Assembly: GCA_020629415.1 (NCBI GenBank)
Contig: JAHDDL010000013.1
Coordinates: 27,221-91,220 of the forward strand
DNA length: 64,000 nucleotides
Direction of reading: 5' to 3'
Origin: Maribacter sp.
Lineage (GTDB): Bacteria; Bacteroidota; Bacteroidia; Flavobacteriales; Flavobacteriaceae
Below the pieces are notes generated by a model. That model was not told the origin of the DNA and did not search any database. It was given only the letters and a program-made list of their open reading frames with translations. The translations under genes were made by a program, and so were the position numbers. This document shows, piece by piece, positions 17,042-27,347 of this stretch; within the stretch, counting starts at the first letter, position 1, and the number at the start of each line of letters is the position of its first letter.

Positions 17042-19408
17042 TTAATTATCTTGTTTAATACGGTTTTGTTCTTCTTTTGAAGCGTTCTCTCGCTTATTGT
17101 TTTTTCCGAATTTTGAACCAAAACTATAGTTCAATTGTAAAAATACATTGTTTCTGGCCCAATTAGAAACGATGGTTGCATCTACATTATCATACCTTAC
17201 AGTACCTGTAAAAGGTCTTTGTATCAACTCTTCGTACTCTAAACTAACCTTTAATTTGTCATCAAGAAAACTTTTACTAATGGCAATATCAATACCTGCC
17301 ATCCAATCATATTCAATAATACCTTCTAAACCTCCAGAGGTGTAATATCCGGATATTTCTGAATTGATTTCCCAGGGCAATTCATATTCAGCGCTCGTAA
17401 ACCAGGTAATGCTCCACTTAGATAAATCTAGCTCAGGATCTAGATTTTCTGATGCGTAACGATTATGATTGGCAATTACACCTGTGTAACCGTCTAATCC
17501 GTTAATAAAACTTAAGGGTGCAAATAGGCTAAAATTCCAATTTTTGTTCTGTGCCAAATTGATCATTGTTCTAGAAGTCTCGGCAGATGCATCGTTTTGG
17601 GTTATGATTTCAAATAATTGATCTGAGGTTTCTCTATAACTTATATTAAAGAACGGTTGGTTTTCATACGTCAAATTAAATTGATAGCTGTTGGTAAAGG
17701 CAGGTTTTAGATTGGGGTTTCCTTCTTCAAAAGTAAACGGATCATAGAAATACACGAAAGAATTTAGCGAGCTGTAAGACGGTCTGCGAATTCTATAACT
17801 GTATGCAAGGTTAGCACTGATTTCTTCGGTAATTTCTCGGCTTAGGCTAGCACTTGGAAATAGCTTTGATATTTTTCTTGTTCTTGTTTCCCCAGTAGTG
17901 GTTGCAGTACCCTGGGTATCACTTTCTTCCCAACGCAATCCGCCAGAAAAACTCCACTTATCAACTTTTACGTTTAATTTAGAATACAACGCCAAAATTG
18001 TTTCGTCTACCAAGAACCTGTTGCTCTCTGCCGGTTGAAACTGAAAGACACCTTCCTCATCTTCTGTAAAAGATTGCAGATCACTATCTGATGCTACATC
18101 TGAAAATTTAGCTCCGGCATTCCAAGAGAAATTCTCATTTACCGTTCGTTTATAGTCAGCTTTATATGTATTTATTCTATAGGCTGCATCTTGAAAGTAA
18201 CGCCTATTATCATAAGGTAATTCTGATGTACCTACCTGAAATAAATTGTTTTCGTTATCATACCCATAATCAACAAAATTGTAATCAAGTACCAGTTTGT
18301 TTTTATCATCCTTAAATTCGTAATATGGGTTTACGGTATAAATACTTCTGTTACGATCAAAACTATTATCGGTTAACAAGCTAATCTCTGATGAAGCACT
18401 TGATATGGTGGTATTGTTATTGGAAACCCGATCAGAATCGCTGTTGACTATTCTACCACTAACACCAACTGAATGCTTGTCTGACAGATAATAGTCAACA
18501 CCTGCACCAATATTAATGATTATGGGGTCAAAAGCAGATTTTGAGGTTTGTTCATAAGTATCTTCAAGAACTTTACGAGAAAGTGTTAAATCATCTCTAG
18601 AAGTAGATTTTCTATATCCCGCACTTAATTGCCAATTAAGTTTATTTTTATAACTAGCGACTGAAGCACTAGTAGCATATTCAAATCTGTTCTCATAGCC
18701 TAACATTTGTTTTACATTACCATGTGTACCTAATTTTACGTTATTCTTTAGAATGATGTTTAAAATTGGTCCTGCCCCTTCTGCATCGTATTCCGAACCT
18801 GGTTGTTGTATTAATTCTACCTTAGAAATATTGTCTGCGGGCAAATCTCTAAGTAAGCTCGCCGTATCCATATAATCCGTAGTCTTGCCGTTTATGAGTA
18901 TTCTAATATTACCTTGGCCGGCATAACTTACATTACCGTTGGTCAAAATAATACCCGGAACTTTTTTTACTACATCCTGTAGGTTGGTATTCACCATATC
19001 CGAGTTTTCAAGATTTACAATAAGCTTTTCTGCCGTTTGTTTTATTTGAGGTCGTTTACTTTTTACCACGACCTCATCTAAATTTTGGGTTTCTTCTTGT
19101 AAAGTAAAATCTACTTCCAAATCTGATCCTAATAATTGAAGTTCTTCAGATTTTTTAGTTTCAAAGCCCAATACCGATACTTCTATAACATAGGTGCCAT
19201 CTGCGATGTTTTTAAATTCATAAACTCCAATATCATTACTAATAGCCCCGGTTACCGGCTCTTCTTTTCCTAATTCATAGAGAATGATATTGGCGAAAGA
19301 AAGTGGCTCTTTTGATGTGTCCGTAATTATACCGTTAATTGAATTTTGAGCAATTGAGCTAACTGTGATTAAAAGCGCTACTATTAGAAAAGCAAATCTT
19401 AATTTCAT
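17042..19408 (-). CDS. Outer-membrane beta-barrel protein, TonB-dependent receptor type, copy 3, linked to a two-component system
   Basis: A 788-residue paralog of the two barrel proteins at 8334-13270. The ATG at 19408 gives a clean signal peptide (MKLRFAFLIVALLITVSSIAQ); an upstream in-frame TTG at 19447 would add 13 basic residues and is less likely. The order is a regulatory-like domain (SINGIITDTSKEPLSFANIIL), a plug-like domain (NLDEVVVKSKRP, DVVKKVPGIILTNG, VELIQQPGSEYDAEGAG) and a barrel ending FLQLNYSFGSKFG. The C-terminal tail is charged (KNNKRENASKEEQNRIKQDN), longer than usual after the last strand. It is first in a cluster with the LytS-type kinase and LytTR regulator. Substrate unknown. 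Confidence 0.85.
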   Translation of the reverse strand: MKLRFAFLIVALLITVSSIAQNSINGIITDTSKEPLSFANIILYELGKEEPVTGAISNDIGVYEFKNIADGTYVIEVSVLGFETKKSEELQLLGSDLEVDFTLQEETQNLDEVVVKSKRPQIKQTAEKLIVNLENSDMVNTNLQDVVKKVPGIILTNGNVSYAGQGNIRILINGKTTDYMDTASLLRDLPADNISKVELIQQPGSEYDAEGAGPILNIILKNNVKLGTHGNVKQMLGYENRFEYATSASVASYKNKLNWQLSAGYRKSTSRDDLTLSRKVLEDTYEQTSKSAFDPIIINIGAGVDYYLSDKHSVGVSGRIVNSDSDRVSNNNTTISSASSEISLLTDNSFDRNRSIYTVNPYYEFKDDKNKLVLDYNFVDYGYDNENNLFQVGTSELPYDNRRYFQDAAYRINTYKADYKRTVNENFSWNAGAKFSDVASDSDLQSFTEDEEGVFQFQPAESNRFLVDETILALYSKLNVKVDKWSFSGGLRWEESDTQGTATTTGETRTRKISKLFPSASLSREITEEISANLAYSYRIRRPSYSSLNSFVYFYDPFTFEEGNPNLKPAFTNSYQFNLTYENQPFFNISYRETSDQLFEIITQNDASAETSRTMINLAQNKNWNFSLFAPLSFINGLDGYTGVIANHNRYASENLDPELDLSKWSITWFTSAEYELPWEINSEISGYYTSGGLEGIIEYDWMAGIDIAISKSFLDDKLKVSLEYEELIQRPFTGTVRYDNVDATIVSNWARNNVFLQLNYSFGSKFGKNNKRENASKEEQNRIKQDN

Positions 19409-19547
19409 GACTGGTCGTTTTTTTATTGGATTTAATTGATATCGCAAAACTATAGTCCGGGTACTCTTTTATATAATAGATTCTGCCCAATTGGGATAAA
19501 AAAGGGATGAGTTGGGTTTATTTCTTAGAAAATTGTTTCCAAAATAA

Positions 19548-19578
19548 AAAAGTCTTACATATAACATGTAAGACTTTT
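19548..19578 (-). terminator. Intrinsic terminator after the small lipoprotein gene
   Basis: Perfect 13-base inverted repeat, AAAAGTCTTACAT and ATGTAAGACTTTT, with a 5-base loop. On the minus strand it lies 21 bases past the stop of the 19599-19862 gene and leads into a T-rich stretch. It isolates that gene from the outer-membrane protein operon downstream. Confidence 0.85.
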
Positions 19579-19598
19579 AAAATAATCTAATTGATATT

Positions 19599-19862
19599 TT
19601 AGAAATCCGAAAGGAGATTCAAAGCTTCGCAAGTTGCGTCTACTACTTGTTGTGGAGACATCCCGTCTAAATCAGATTCATCTAACGTTCCGGCGCTCTC
19701 TCCGCCAACGGATAAATCATAAGTTCCGTCGCCATTATCGCAAATTTCAACTTTTTGGTCTGCAGCACTACATGATTTACATCCATTATCATCGTCATCT
19801 TTTGAACAACTCGTGAAAGTAACTGTAGCTGCTAAGGCTAAAAATAAAATTGATTTTTTCAT
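19599..19862 (-). CDS. Small acidic, cysteine-containing lipoprotein, unknown function
   Basis: An 87-residue protein. The signal peptide MKKSILFLALAATVTFTSC ends in a lipobox with Cys19. It is followed by SKDDDDN, resembling the acidic lipoprotein export signal that sends Bacteroidota lipoproteins to the cell surface. The mature part is short (about 68 residues), acidic, with four more cysteines (CKSC, EICDNG, DATCEAL) that could pair as disulfides, and a DGTYDLSVGG beta-like stretch. I do not recognise a named family. It has its own terminator and stands alone. Confidence 0.75.
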   Translation of the reverse strand: MKKSILFLALAATVTFTSCSKDDDDNGCKSCSAADQKVEICDNGDGTYDLSVGGESAGTLDESDLDGMSPQQVVDATCEALNLLSDF

Positions 19863-20110
19863 AAAAACATTTGGTTTTGGTTGGTTTTTCTTACTCCTTA
19901 ACGAAATGATTTTAAATAATATTGTCAGAATTTTTTACACGCTTAAAACTTCTATTACAGATAAATTAAAAAAAGTCTTATAAATATGGAGCTCAGAGAA
20001 AATAATACTTACTTAATTTTGATGACTTTTTTTAAAGCTGCTGTATAAAATTTTGTTAGACACTAATTTTGAAGATCATTATTTTTAATAGAAACCTAGT
20101 TGATGAAACT

Positions 20111-21967
20111 TTAATTCTGTTTTGCCTCTTCTTTGTCTGGGTCTTCATTAGGAAACATTTTGCCCAAATACGCAAGTTTATAACCCTTCTTAATATCTGT
20201 AAACTCTTTACTAAATGCGGTAATAATATGAATATTGCCTTCTGGGTCCAATAAAAATAAAGGAACAATATCTGCATCTGCTTTGGTAATCTCGATCAAG
20301 CCTTCATAATGTTCGGTATCATGAAGTTCAATTTCATGAATTGCAGGGAATTTTCTAGCAGCTTCCGTCAACTTAATAAAATCATCTGTGTGCGAAAACA
20401 GTCCTTCTTTTGGATTATTCTCTGGATCAGACATTTCATCCGCATCTACCAACCTAAAGGACCCGTTCTCCCCAAATGCGTCTTGAAACTTATCTATGGC
20501 ATACTTGTTTATGTCTGAGTTTGCGGTCAATGCCATTAAATATCCAATATCGTTCAATTCAATATTATCGGTCAAATTATCTGAATATATGTTTGCAGAA
20601 ATTGCCTCTAACCCCAGCTTTTCGGCCTTGTCAATATTAGATTGGTTATTGTCAATAAGCACAACATGCCTGTCATTCTTATGTAAATATTCACCAATTA
20701 AACGCGATACTTTTGATGCTCCTAAAATTAAAATTCCTTCAGATTTATTTAAAAATACACCTATTAACTTAGCGAAAACCCTAGCCGTTGTAGCATTTAA
20801 AAGTACAGTACCAAGTACAATCATAAACACCAAAGGAGTTATATACTCTGCTCCTGCTTCTCCTTTAGAAAGTAGTTTGGACCCAAATAAGGACGCTATA
20901 CCGGCAGCAACAATACCTCTAGGACCCACCCAACTAATAAAAAGCTTTTCATTAAACTTTAAATTAGACCCAATAGAGCTTAAAAAGACTCCAAGTGGTC
21001 TAATAATCAATACAATAGCCAAGAACAGCGCTATCGTTTTCCATGTAAATATTAATTCTAGATCAGAAATATCAATGTTGGCAGCCAGTAGAATAAATAA
21101 GATGGATATCAATAAAATACTTAAAGATTCCTTGAAATAAAGTAACTCTTTAATGTTAGGTAAATTGGTGTTACCCATTACCATACCCATAACAACTACT
21201 GCCAATAAGCCAGATTCGTGTGCAAAAACATCCGACATTACAAAAACTCCCAATACTACGGAAAGTGACACTACATTTAATAAATAATGTGGTATAAAGT
21301 TCTTTTTGATTAAAAAGGTAAGGGCATGTGCAAAGGTAAATCCGAATGTAAAACCAAATAACAGAATTTTAGCAAACTCGATCAATGCGGTCATGGTATA
21401 GGCTTGACCTTCACCAACACTAATAAACTCATAGACCAATACTGCCGCCAAGGCACCAATGGGATCAATCAAGATTCCCTCCCATTTTAAAATTGCCGAA
21501 ACATCTTTTTTAAGAGGTATGTTTCTTAATATAGGGGTAATTACCGTTGGTCCTGTTACAATGATCAAAGCAGAAAACAAAAAACATAGTTGCCAAGAGA
21601 GTCCAAATAAAAAGTAGGCTGCCAATGCCGCACCAAAGAATGTGGTTAAACTACCTAGAGTAATCAATTTAGTTATCACCGGACCAATATTTTTTATCTC
21701 CGATCGCTTAAGTGTAAGTCCGCCTTCAAATAAAATTATACTAATGGCCAGCGATACAAAATAATACAATCCTTCACCAGGAAAAAGACCTTTATCTCCG
21801 TTCCAAATTGGCTCTATAATTTTTGATCCGTCTTCAGTATACAATGTTGACAAAGGCCCAACGATTAAACCAATAAGAATTAATGGTAAAATAGCCGGTA
21901 GTTTTAAGCGCCAAGCCACCCATTGAGCAAGTATTCCTAAAATGATTATTCCAGCAAGCTCTAGCAT
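20111..21967 (-). CDS. CPA-type cation/proton antiporter with TrkA-N domain
   Basis: A roughly 618-residue monovalent cation:proton antiporter of the NhaP/KefB-like group. The first 390 residues contain about 12-13 membrane segments with typical family stretches (LKLPAILPLILIGLIVGPL, LFEGGLTLKRSEIKNIGPVI, VTGPTVITPILR, WVGPRGIVAAGIASLF). A Rossmann-like TrkA-N domain follows from about 400 (EGILILGASKVSRLIGEYL, then VVLIDNN), suggesting regulation by nucleotide. I prefer the ATG at 21967; a TTG at 21994 would add nine residues (MLFLSKINQ) atypical of the family. It should help pH or Na+/K+ homeostasis; ion specificity cannot be read from sequence. The gene is monocistronic. Confidence 0.88.
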   Translation of the reverse strand: MLELAGIIILGILAQWVAWRLKLPAILPLILIGLIVGPLSTLYTEDGSKIIEPIWNGDKGLFPGEGLYYFVSLAISIILFEGGLTLKRSEIKNIGPVITKLITLGSLTTFFGAALAAYFLFGLSWQLCFLFSALIIVTGPTVITPILRNIPLKKDVSAILKWEGILIDPIGALAAVLVYEFISVGEGQAYTMTALIEFAKILLFGFTFGFTFAHALTFLIKKNFIPHYLLNVVSLSVVLGVFVMSDVFAHESGLLAVVVMGMVMGNTNLPNIKELLYFKESLSILLISILFILLAANIDISDLELIFTWKTIALFLAIVLIIRPLGVFLSSIGSNLKFNEKLFISWVGPRGIVAAGIASLFGSKLLSKGEAGAEYITPLVFMIVLGTVLLNATTARVFAKLIGVFLNKSEGILILGASKVSRLIGEYLHKNDRHVVLIDNNQSNIDKAEKLGLEAISANIYSDNLTDNIELNDIGYLMALTANSDINKYAIDKFQDAFGENGSFRLVDADEMSDPENNPKEGLFSHTDDFIKLTEAARKFPAIHEIELHDTEHYEGLIEITKADADIVPLFLLDPEGNIHIITAFSKEFTDIKKGYKLAYLGKMFPNEDPDKEEAKQN

Positions 21968-22576
21968 TTGATTGATTTTGGATAAAAATAACAATTAAAC
22001 GCCACTATATAACATAAAAACCAAGTGAACATCTTATTTTAAATGCAAGGTTCAATTGGCAAATTTCACTTAATAATAGTATACTTAAATAGTTGAACGC
22101 ATTTATTGGAACCGGCTACTTAACAAATTACATGAGTAAGTTTATATTTCTATCCCTACATTACAGTCAACCTAACAGTTTCTGCCATTATTCCAAAAAA
22201 ACTATTGATACCTCTCTTATAAGTAAAATTATAGCTTGGTTTATAAATTAACCACATAAACCTATCTGTTAAAAGGCATATGTTCAACGATATTTTGTTT
22301 TAGTTAAATGTCTAAAACAAATCAAAATAGGGGCTTTTAACAAGATCTAGTTAAACACTTTGAGCCATATTGAATGAAAAAGAGTAAATTAATTCCGGTA
22401 GAAAACTAAAAACATAACTGATAAAAGGCTTACATATTGAAGTTAAATCTTACAAAATATAGAAAAAAATACTATTGTAAGCATGACTTTTTTAACTTCG
22501 TATTACCCTCATGGCATAAGCTATTACTATTTATATAGTAGTTTTTAGTATAATTATATAATCCTTACCAACAAAA
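21968..22576. other. 609-base intergenic region, no gene seen
   Basis: A non-coding gap between the divergent antiporter and sensor-kinase genes. It is AT-rich, has no ORF of interest, no strong stem-loop and no recognisable riboswitch. It presumably carries both promoters and a long kinase leader. Confidence 0.5.
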
Positions 22577-25500
22577 ATGTCTGAAACCTTTAAATGGTCC
22601 ATCTTAAAAAACCCTTTATTACACGGTTTTTTGGCATTTTTACTTGTTTTGATCATTACCCAGTTTATTGCTTTTCAGAAATACCAGCTTTATCAACAAA
22701 CAGAACAGCAAGAAATAGAGAATAGGGTATCAAGCCTAAAAATCGATTTACAAAATATCTTAGGTCAAAGCTATAATGCTACACAAACGCTTGCATTTAT
22801 TGTTGATCATTATGGTATACCAGATGATTTTGATAGCATTGCACAACTACTATTAAACAACAACAATAGTATTGATGCCCTTGAGCTTGTAAATGAAAAA
22901 GGTATAATTACCCATGTACACCCTTTAGAAGGAAACGAGGTCATTGGCATGAATATCCTAAATGACCCAGACAATAAATTTGGTGCCAAAATTACCCTAG
23001 AAAGAAAAGATTATTACACCGCCGGACCTATTTACCTTAAACAAGGTGGTTCTGGCATAATTGGTAGAAGACCCTTATATAAAAATGGAGATTTCAATGG
23101 TTTTGTAGCCGCTGTAGTACGCCTATCTACAGTCATCAATGCAGTTCAATTAGACAGTACCAACAATGAAAAATTCTCTTATAAATTAGTAAAAATCAAT
23201 GCAGATAATACTGAAGAAACGTTTTACGCTTCTAAAAACATATCTAAAGAAAGCGCAACCACCTTACCACTAACCACTAGTCAAGGAGAATGGAAACTGT
23301 ATGTCTACTTGGACAGTAATAAAATGAACTCTTCTACCATGCTTTTTTCATTATTGGGCATGTTACTCTCTATAGTATGTGGTATTCTTTCTTGGTCCCT
23401 AATGCGGCAACCAGCAAAATTAAAAAGAATAGTAGAAGAAAAAACAGCACTTTTAAAAGATAGTAAGGAGCGATATAAATCATTAATAGACGGGGCTTCT
23501 GACGGTATATTTTTAAATGATTTTCGGGGAAACATCTTAGATGTAAATCCTTATGGAATTAAAATGTTCGGCTATTCAAAAGTTGAGTTGTTGAACATTA
23601 ATATAACAGACCTGACCATTGATGAGGAAACAACAAAACGATCAGTTAACTATGCTGAATTGCGAAAAGGGAAAACTATACGTTCAGAACAAAAATTAAT
23701 AAAAAAGAACGGCACTATTTTTTACGGAGAAGTCAGTGCTAAAATGCTTGACAATACTACTATTATGGGTATTGTTAGGGATATTACAGAAAGAAAACAA
23801 TTAGAGCTGGCGGCAGAAGAAAACTTAGTTAAGTTCAGTAAGGCATATAACAACCGCTTTGTAGGTATGGTCATAAAAGATCATAATAATCGTTTTGTTG
23901 ACGCTAATTCTTATTTTCTAGATTTAATAGGATATTCTTTAGAAGAGATTAAGGGCAAATCTATATTAGAACTTGGTTTAATAGATTTTAGCGAAAATTT
24001 AAATGCCGACCCTGATATTCTTGCATTGAACGATTCTCAAAAAATAGAAAAATTAGAGGTTGATTTTATAGCTAAAAATGGTAGTATTCTACATTTACTA
24101 CTATCAAAAGAGCCTTATGAATATTTAGGCGAAAACTATAGTTTAAGTACTTACGTTAACCAGACCGAAGCAAAGAAAACCGATGAAGAAAGGCAACGCT
24201 TAATCTCAATAATTGAAAATAGTCCAGGTTTTATTGGTCTTGCAACGCTATCCGGTGATCCATTGTATTTAAATGATGCTGGAAAAAAAATGGTTGAATT
24301 GCCCTGTGATTTTGATGTGAACAATTCAAAAATGTTCGATTTTTTTGAAGACAGTTACAAAAGTGTCATAATCAACGAGCATTTACCCACCATAATGAAA
24401 ACAGGATTATGGACAGGAGAAGTACCACTTAAAAATTTTAAGACCAATAAAATAATTCCTTTAGAATTTTCTGGTTTTCTCATTAAGGACAAAACAACGA
24501 ACAAACCTATAGCTATTGGGTCTGTAGGCTTTGACCTAACCGAGCGAAAGCAAAATCAAAAAGAAATTCTTGAACTACAAAGCAAGATGGATGCGGCAAT
24601 ACGCATTGGTAAAATTGGCTATTGGGATTTTGATATTGAATCGGCAACTTTTAATTGTTCTCCTCTCATGTACTCTATATACGAGATGGATGAAAGTACA
24701 ATTTTAACTATATCGTATTTAGAAAGTATCATCCATCCAGACGACCTAGAATTACATAGAAAAAAAGTATATGACATTGTTAAAAATAAAATTAACCATG
24801 CCTTTACCTATAGGATCATAGTAAATGGTAAGGTCAAATATTTAATGGTAGAGGTAGAGGTGATCAGGGAACCTGAAAATTTAGCTATAAAATATAGAGG
24901 TACGGTAATAGATATTACAAAAGAAAAAGAAGCTGATATTGAAATTTTAGATTTAAAGAATAAAATGGAAATAGCCATGCGGATCGGTAAAATTGGTTAT
25001 TGGGATTATGATTTTAGCACTAAAATTCTTTACTGGTCACCTAGACTATATTCTATTTATGATGTAGACCCAGCAACCGAAATAACTTTACCTTTTGTAG
25101 AAAGTCTAATGCATCCAGATGATCTGGAAAGTCATAGGGAGCTTTTAAGTAGCGTAACAGAAGATGTTGATACGTATTCGTTAAATTATAGAATAATTTT
25201 AAAAGATGGATCTATAAAGCATATTATAGCCGAAATGGAGGTCTTAAGAAACGAAGATAAATCTCCAAATAAGTATAGAGGTACTATTATAGATATTACA
25301 AAGCAAAAAGAAGCAGATTTTGAAATTCTAGACCTACAAGCTAAAATGAATGCGGCCATTAGAATTGGAAATATTGGTTATTGGCATTGGGATATGACCG
25401 GCAATATAGTAGAATGGTCTAAAGAAATGTATGCTATGCACGGCATTGACCCTAAAACAAAAATGACTCCAGATTTGGTAAGGGAAATTATATATGAAAA

Positions 25501-26788
25501 AGATGTAATTGTTTTAGACAAGAAACTGGCAAAGAAAAAAGGAAAAGGAGATGCGGTACCAAGTAATTATAGAATTCAACTAAAAGACAACTCATTTAAG
25601 TATTTCTTGGCCTTTTCAGAAATAGTCTATGATACTAATGGTGAACCTCTTATTTACCATGGTACTTCTATGGATATAACCAAGAACGTTCTATCTGAAC
25701 TAGCACTTAAAGAAAGTCAGGAAAAATTTTCAAAGGCCTTTCAAACAAACCTTATGGGTATGCTAATTTTAGATGAAGAAAGAAGAGTGGTCGATGCCAA
25801 TGAAATGGTTTATGCCATACTTAATACTACCAAGAAAAAATTACTGGGTAAGACCGTTATAGATTCTAAAGAAATTTTTATTGACGAAGTAGAGCGTGAA
25901 AGACTTTGGAAAAAACTAAAAGAAGAAGGTGAAATAGTAAACCAAGAATATAAAATAAGACTTAAAAATGGTGTAAAGAAAACACTGTTAATGTCTATAA
26001 AACCCTTGCATTTAAAAAGTAAGGTCAGTTATCTCGTCAATATCTATGATGACTCTAAGAGAAAAGAGGCCGAAAATAGTTTAGAGACACAATTTCATGA
26101 ACTACAGAAAACCAATTCAGAATTGGACAGTTTTGTTTATAGTGCTTCACACGAGTTAAGAGCTCCATTATCTTCGGTCTTAGGATTGATACAATTAATT
26201 CAAATGGAAGATATCAACCCAAAACTATATGAACATTTAAACATGATGGAAAAATCTATTGAAAGATTAGATGATTTTATCAAAGACATCATTGAATATT
26301 CTAGAAATAAACATATTGCCCTTAGACTAGAACCTATAAATTTTACTACTTTAATAGAACATTCCATAGAAAGTTTGTGGTACTTAGAAAATACCCACAA
26401 AATAAATATTGAAATTAATGTGGACGATAAGTTCAATTTTATCTCAGATAGTAAGAGAATTTCAGTTTTATTGAATAATTTTATATCTAATGCCATCAAG
26501 TACCATGATGTTAATAAAGATAATGCAGCTATTTGGATCAATGTGAAAACCACCAAAAAAGAGGCAATCTTAATTATAAAAGATAATGGTGTAGGTATGG
26601 CAGAAGATCAATTGGAAAAAATATTTGAAATGTTCTATAGGGTATCTTCTAAGGTAATGGGTTCTGGTATAGGGCTTTTTATAGTTAAAGAAGTACTTTC
26701 TAAATTGAAAGGAACAATAAATGTACAATCAAAAATAGGTGACGGATCAACGTTTACTTTAAAAATACCAAATGAAGCAGGTAAATAA
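22577..26788 (+). CDS. Large CHASE-multi-PAS sensor histidine kinase
   Basis: A 1403-residue kinase, exceptionally long. It has a membrane segment (about 13-30), an extracytoplasmic CHASE-type domain (about 40-240, with LELVNEKGIITHVHPLEGNEVIG) and a second membrane segment near 255-275. Seven PAS-type domains then follow at roughly 295-405, 415-530, 545-660, 668-788, 794-914, 920-1040 and 1047-1165. A HisKA domain with phospho-acceptor His1192 (YSASHELRAPLSSVLG) and an HATPase end (NNFISNAIKYH, DNGVGM, GSGIGLFIVKEV) complete it. The fourth to sixth PAS units are near copies of one another (AIRIGKIGYWDFD-type openings). No receiver is fused; the next gene supplies one. It likely senses an external ligand plus several internal cues; none can be identified. 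Confidence 0.9.
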   Translation: MSETFKWSILKNPLLHGFLAFLLVLIITQFIAFQKYQLYQQTEQQEIENRVSSLKIDLQNILGQSYNATQTLAFIVDHYGIPDDFDSIAQLLLNNNNSIDALELVNEKGIITHVHPLEGNEVIGMNILNDPDNKFGAKITLERKDYYTAGPIYLKQGGSGIIGRRPLYKNGDFNGFVAAVVRLSTVINAVQLDSTNNEKFSYKLVKINADNTEETFYASKNISKESATTLPLTTSQGEWKLYVYLDSNKMNSSTMLFSLLGMLLSIVCGILSWSLMRQPAKLKRIVEEKTALLKDSKERYKSLIDGASDGIFLNDFRGNILDVNPYGIKMFGYSKVELLNINITDLTIDEETTKRSVNYAELRKGKTIRSEQKLIKKNGTIFYGEVSAKMLDNTTIMGIVRDITERKQLELAAEENLVKFSKAYNNRFVGMVIKDHNNRFVDANSYFLDLIGYSLEEIKGKSILELGLIDFSENLNADPDILALNDSQKIEKLEVDFIAKNGSILHLLLSKEPYEYLGENYSLSTYVNQTEAKKTDEERQRLISIIENSPGFIGLATLSGDPLYLNDAGKKMVELPCDFDVNNSKMFDFFEDSYKSVIINEHLPTIMKTGLWTGEVPLKNFKTNKIIPLEFSGFLIKDKTTNKPIAIGSVGFDLTERKQNQKEILELQSKMDAAIRIGKIGYWDFDIESATFNCSPLMYSIYEMDESTILTISYLESIIHPDDLELHRKKVYDIVKNKINHAFTYRIIVNGKVKYLMVEVEVIREPENLAIKYRGTVIDITKEKEADIEILDLKNKMEIAMRIGKIGYWDYDFSTKILYWSPRLYSIYDVDPATEITLPFVESLMHPDDLESHRELLSSVTEDVDTYSLNYRIILKDGSIKHIIAEMEVLRNEDKSPNKYRGTIIDITKQKEADFEILDLQAKMNAAIRIGNIGYWHWDMTGNIVEWSKEMYAMHGIDPKTKMTPDLVREIIYEKDVIVLDKKLAKKKGKGDAVPSNYRIQLKDNSFKYFLAFSEIVYDTNGEPLIYHGTSMDITKNVLSELALKESQEKFSKAFQTNLMGMLILDEERRVVDANEMVYAILNTTKKKLLGKTVIDSKEIFIDEVERERLWKKLKEEGEIVNQEYKIRLKNGVKKTLLMSIKPLHLKSKVSYLVNIYDDSKRKEAENSLETQFHELQKTNSELDSFVYSASHELRAPLSSVLGLIQLIQMEDINPKLYEHLNMMEKSIERLDDFIKDIIEYSRNKHIALRLEPINFTTLIEHSIESLWYLENTHKINIEINVDDKFNFISDSKRISVLLNNFISNAIKYHDVNKDNAAIWINVKTTKKEAILIIKDNGVGMAEDQLEKIFEMFYRVSSKVMGSGIGLFIVKEVLSKLKGTINVQSKIGDGSTFTLKIPNEAGK

Positions 26789-26792
26789 CAGT

Positions 26793-27191
26793 ATGGCTAA
26801 TAATATTAATATTTTATTGATTGACGATTCAGATGTGGACAACTTTATTAATAAAGCCATAATTTCAAAAGAAGATAATATTTCTGAAATTACGACCATG
26901 ACCTCAGGGTCTGAAGCGTTGGCCTATTTAAAAAATATTATTGAAAATGATGAAACTTACCCAGATGTGATATTTTTGGATATTAAAATGCCCGGTATGA
27001 GCGGATTTGAATTTTTAGATGAATATATAAATTTATCAGACTCGCTTACCAACCATTGTAAAGTATATATCTTAAGTTCTTCGTTAGATAATTTAGATTC
27101 TGAAAAAGGAAAAGAATATGCTGTTGTCAAAAAACATTTGACCAAACCTTTGGCACATCATATTATTGGAGATTTAATAAATGAAGATTAG
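26793..27191 (+). CDS. Single-domain response regulator (receiver only)
   Basis: A receiver protein of about 132 residues without an output domain, so it probably acts by protein contact or phosphorelay. The pocket is complete: ILLIDDSD (acidic pair), VIFLDIKMPGMSG (phospho-acceptor Asp), LSSS and LTKPL (Lys). It lies immediately after the large kinase gene. I chose the ATG at 26793, 4 bases past the kinase stop; an alternative in-frame ATG at 26772 would overlap the kinase end by 17 bases and add MKQVNNS. Either way the pair is clearly cotranscribed and the kinase is its presumed partner. Confidence 0.88.
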   Translation: MANNINILLIDDSDVDNFINKAIISKEDNISEITTMTSGSEALAYLKNIIENDETYPDVIFLDIKMPGMSGFEFLDEYINLSDSLTNHCKVYILSSSLDNLDSEKGKEYAVVKKHLTKPLAHHIIGDLINED

Positions 27192-27347
27192 TTTTTTAGC
27201 ATAAGTACCATTGATGAGATAGGCTACTATTGGGTAATTTGATAATCTCGCTACTACAACATGATTAAGTCTTATTATCTAGCGGTTAAATGATAATACT
27301 TTCTTAATATTCCCAAGATTACCCTCACTTTTATTATTTTGCCCTTT

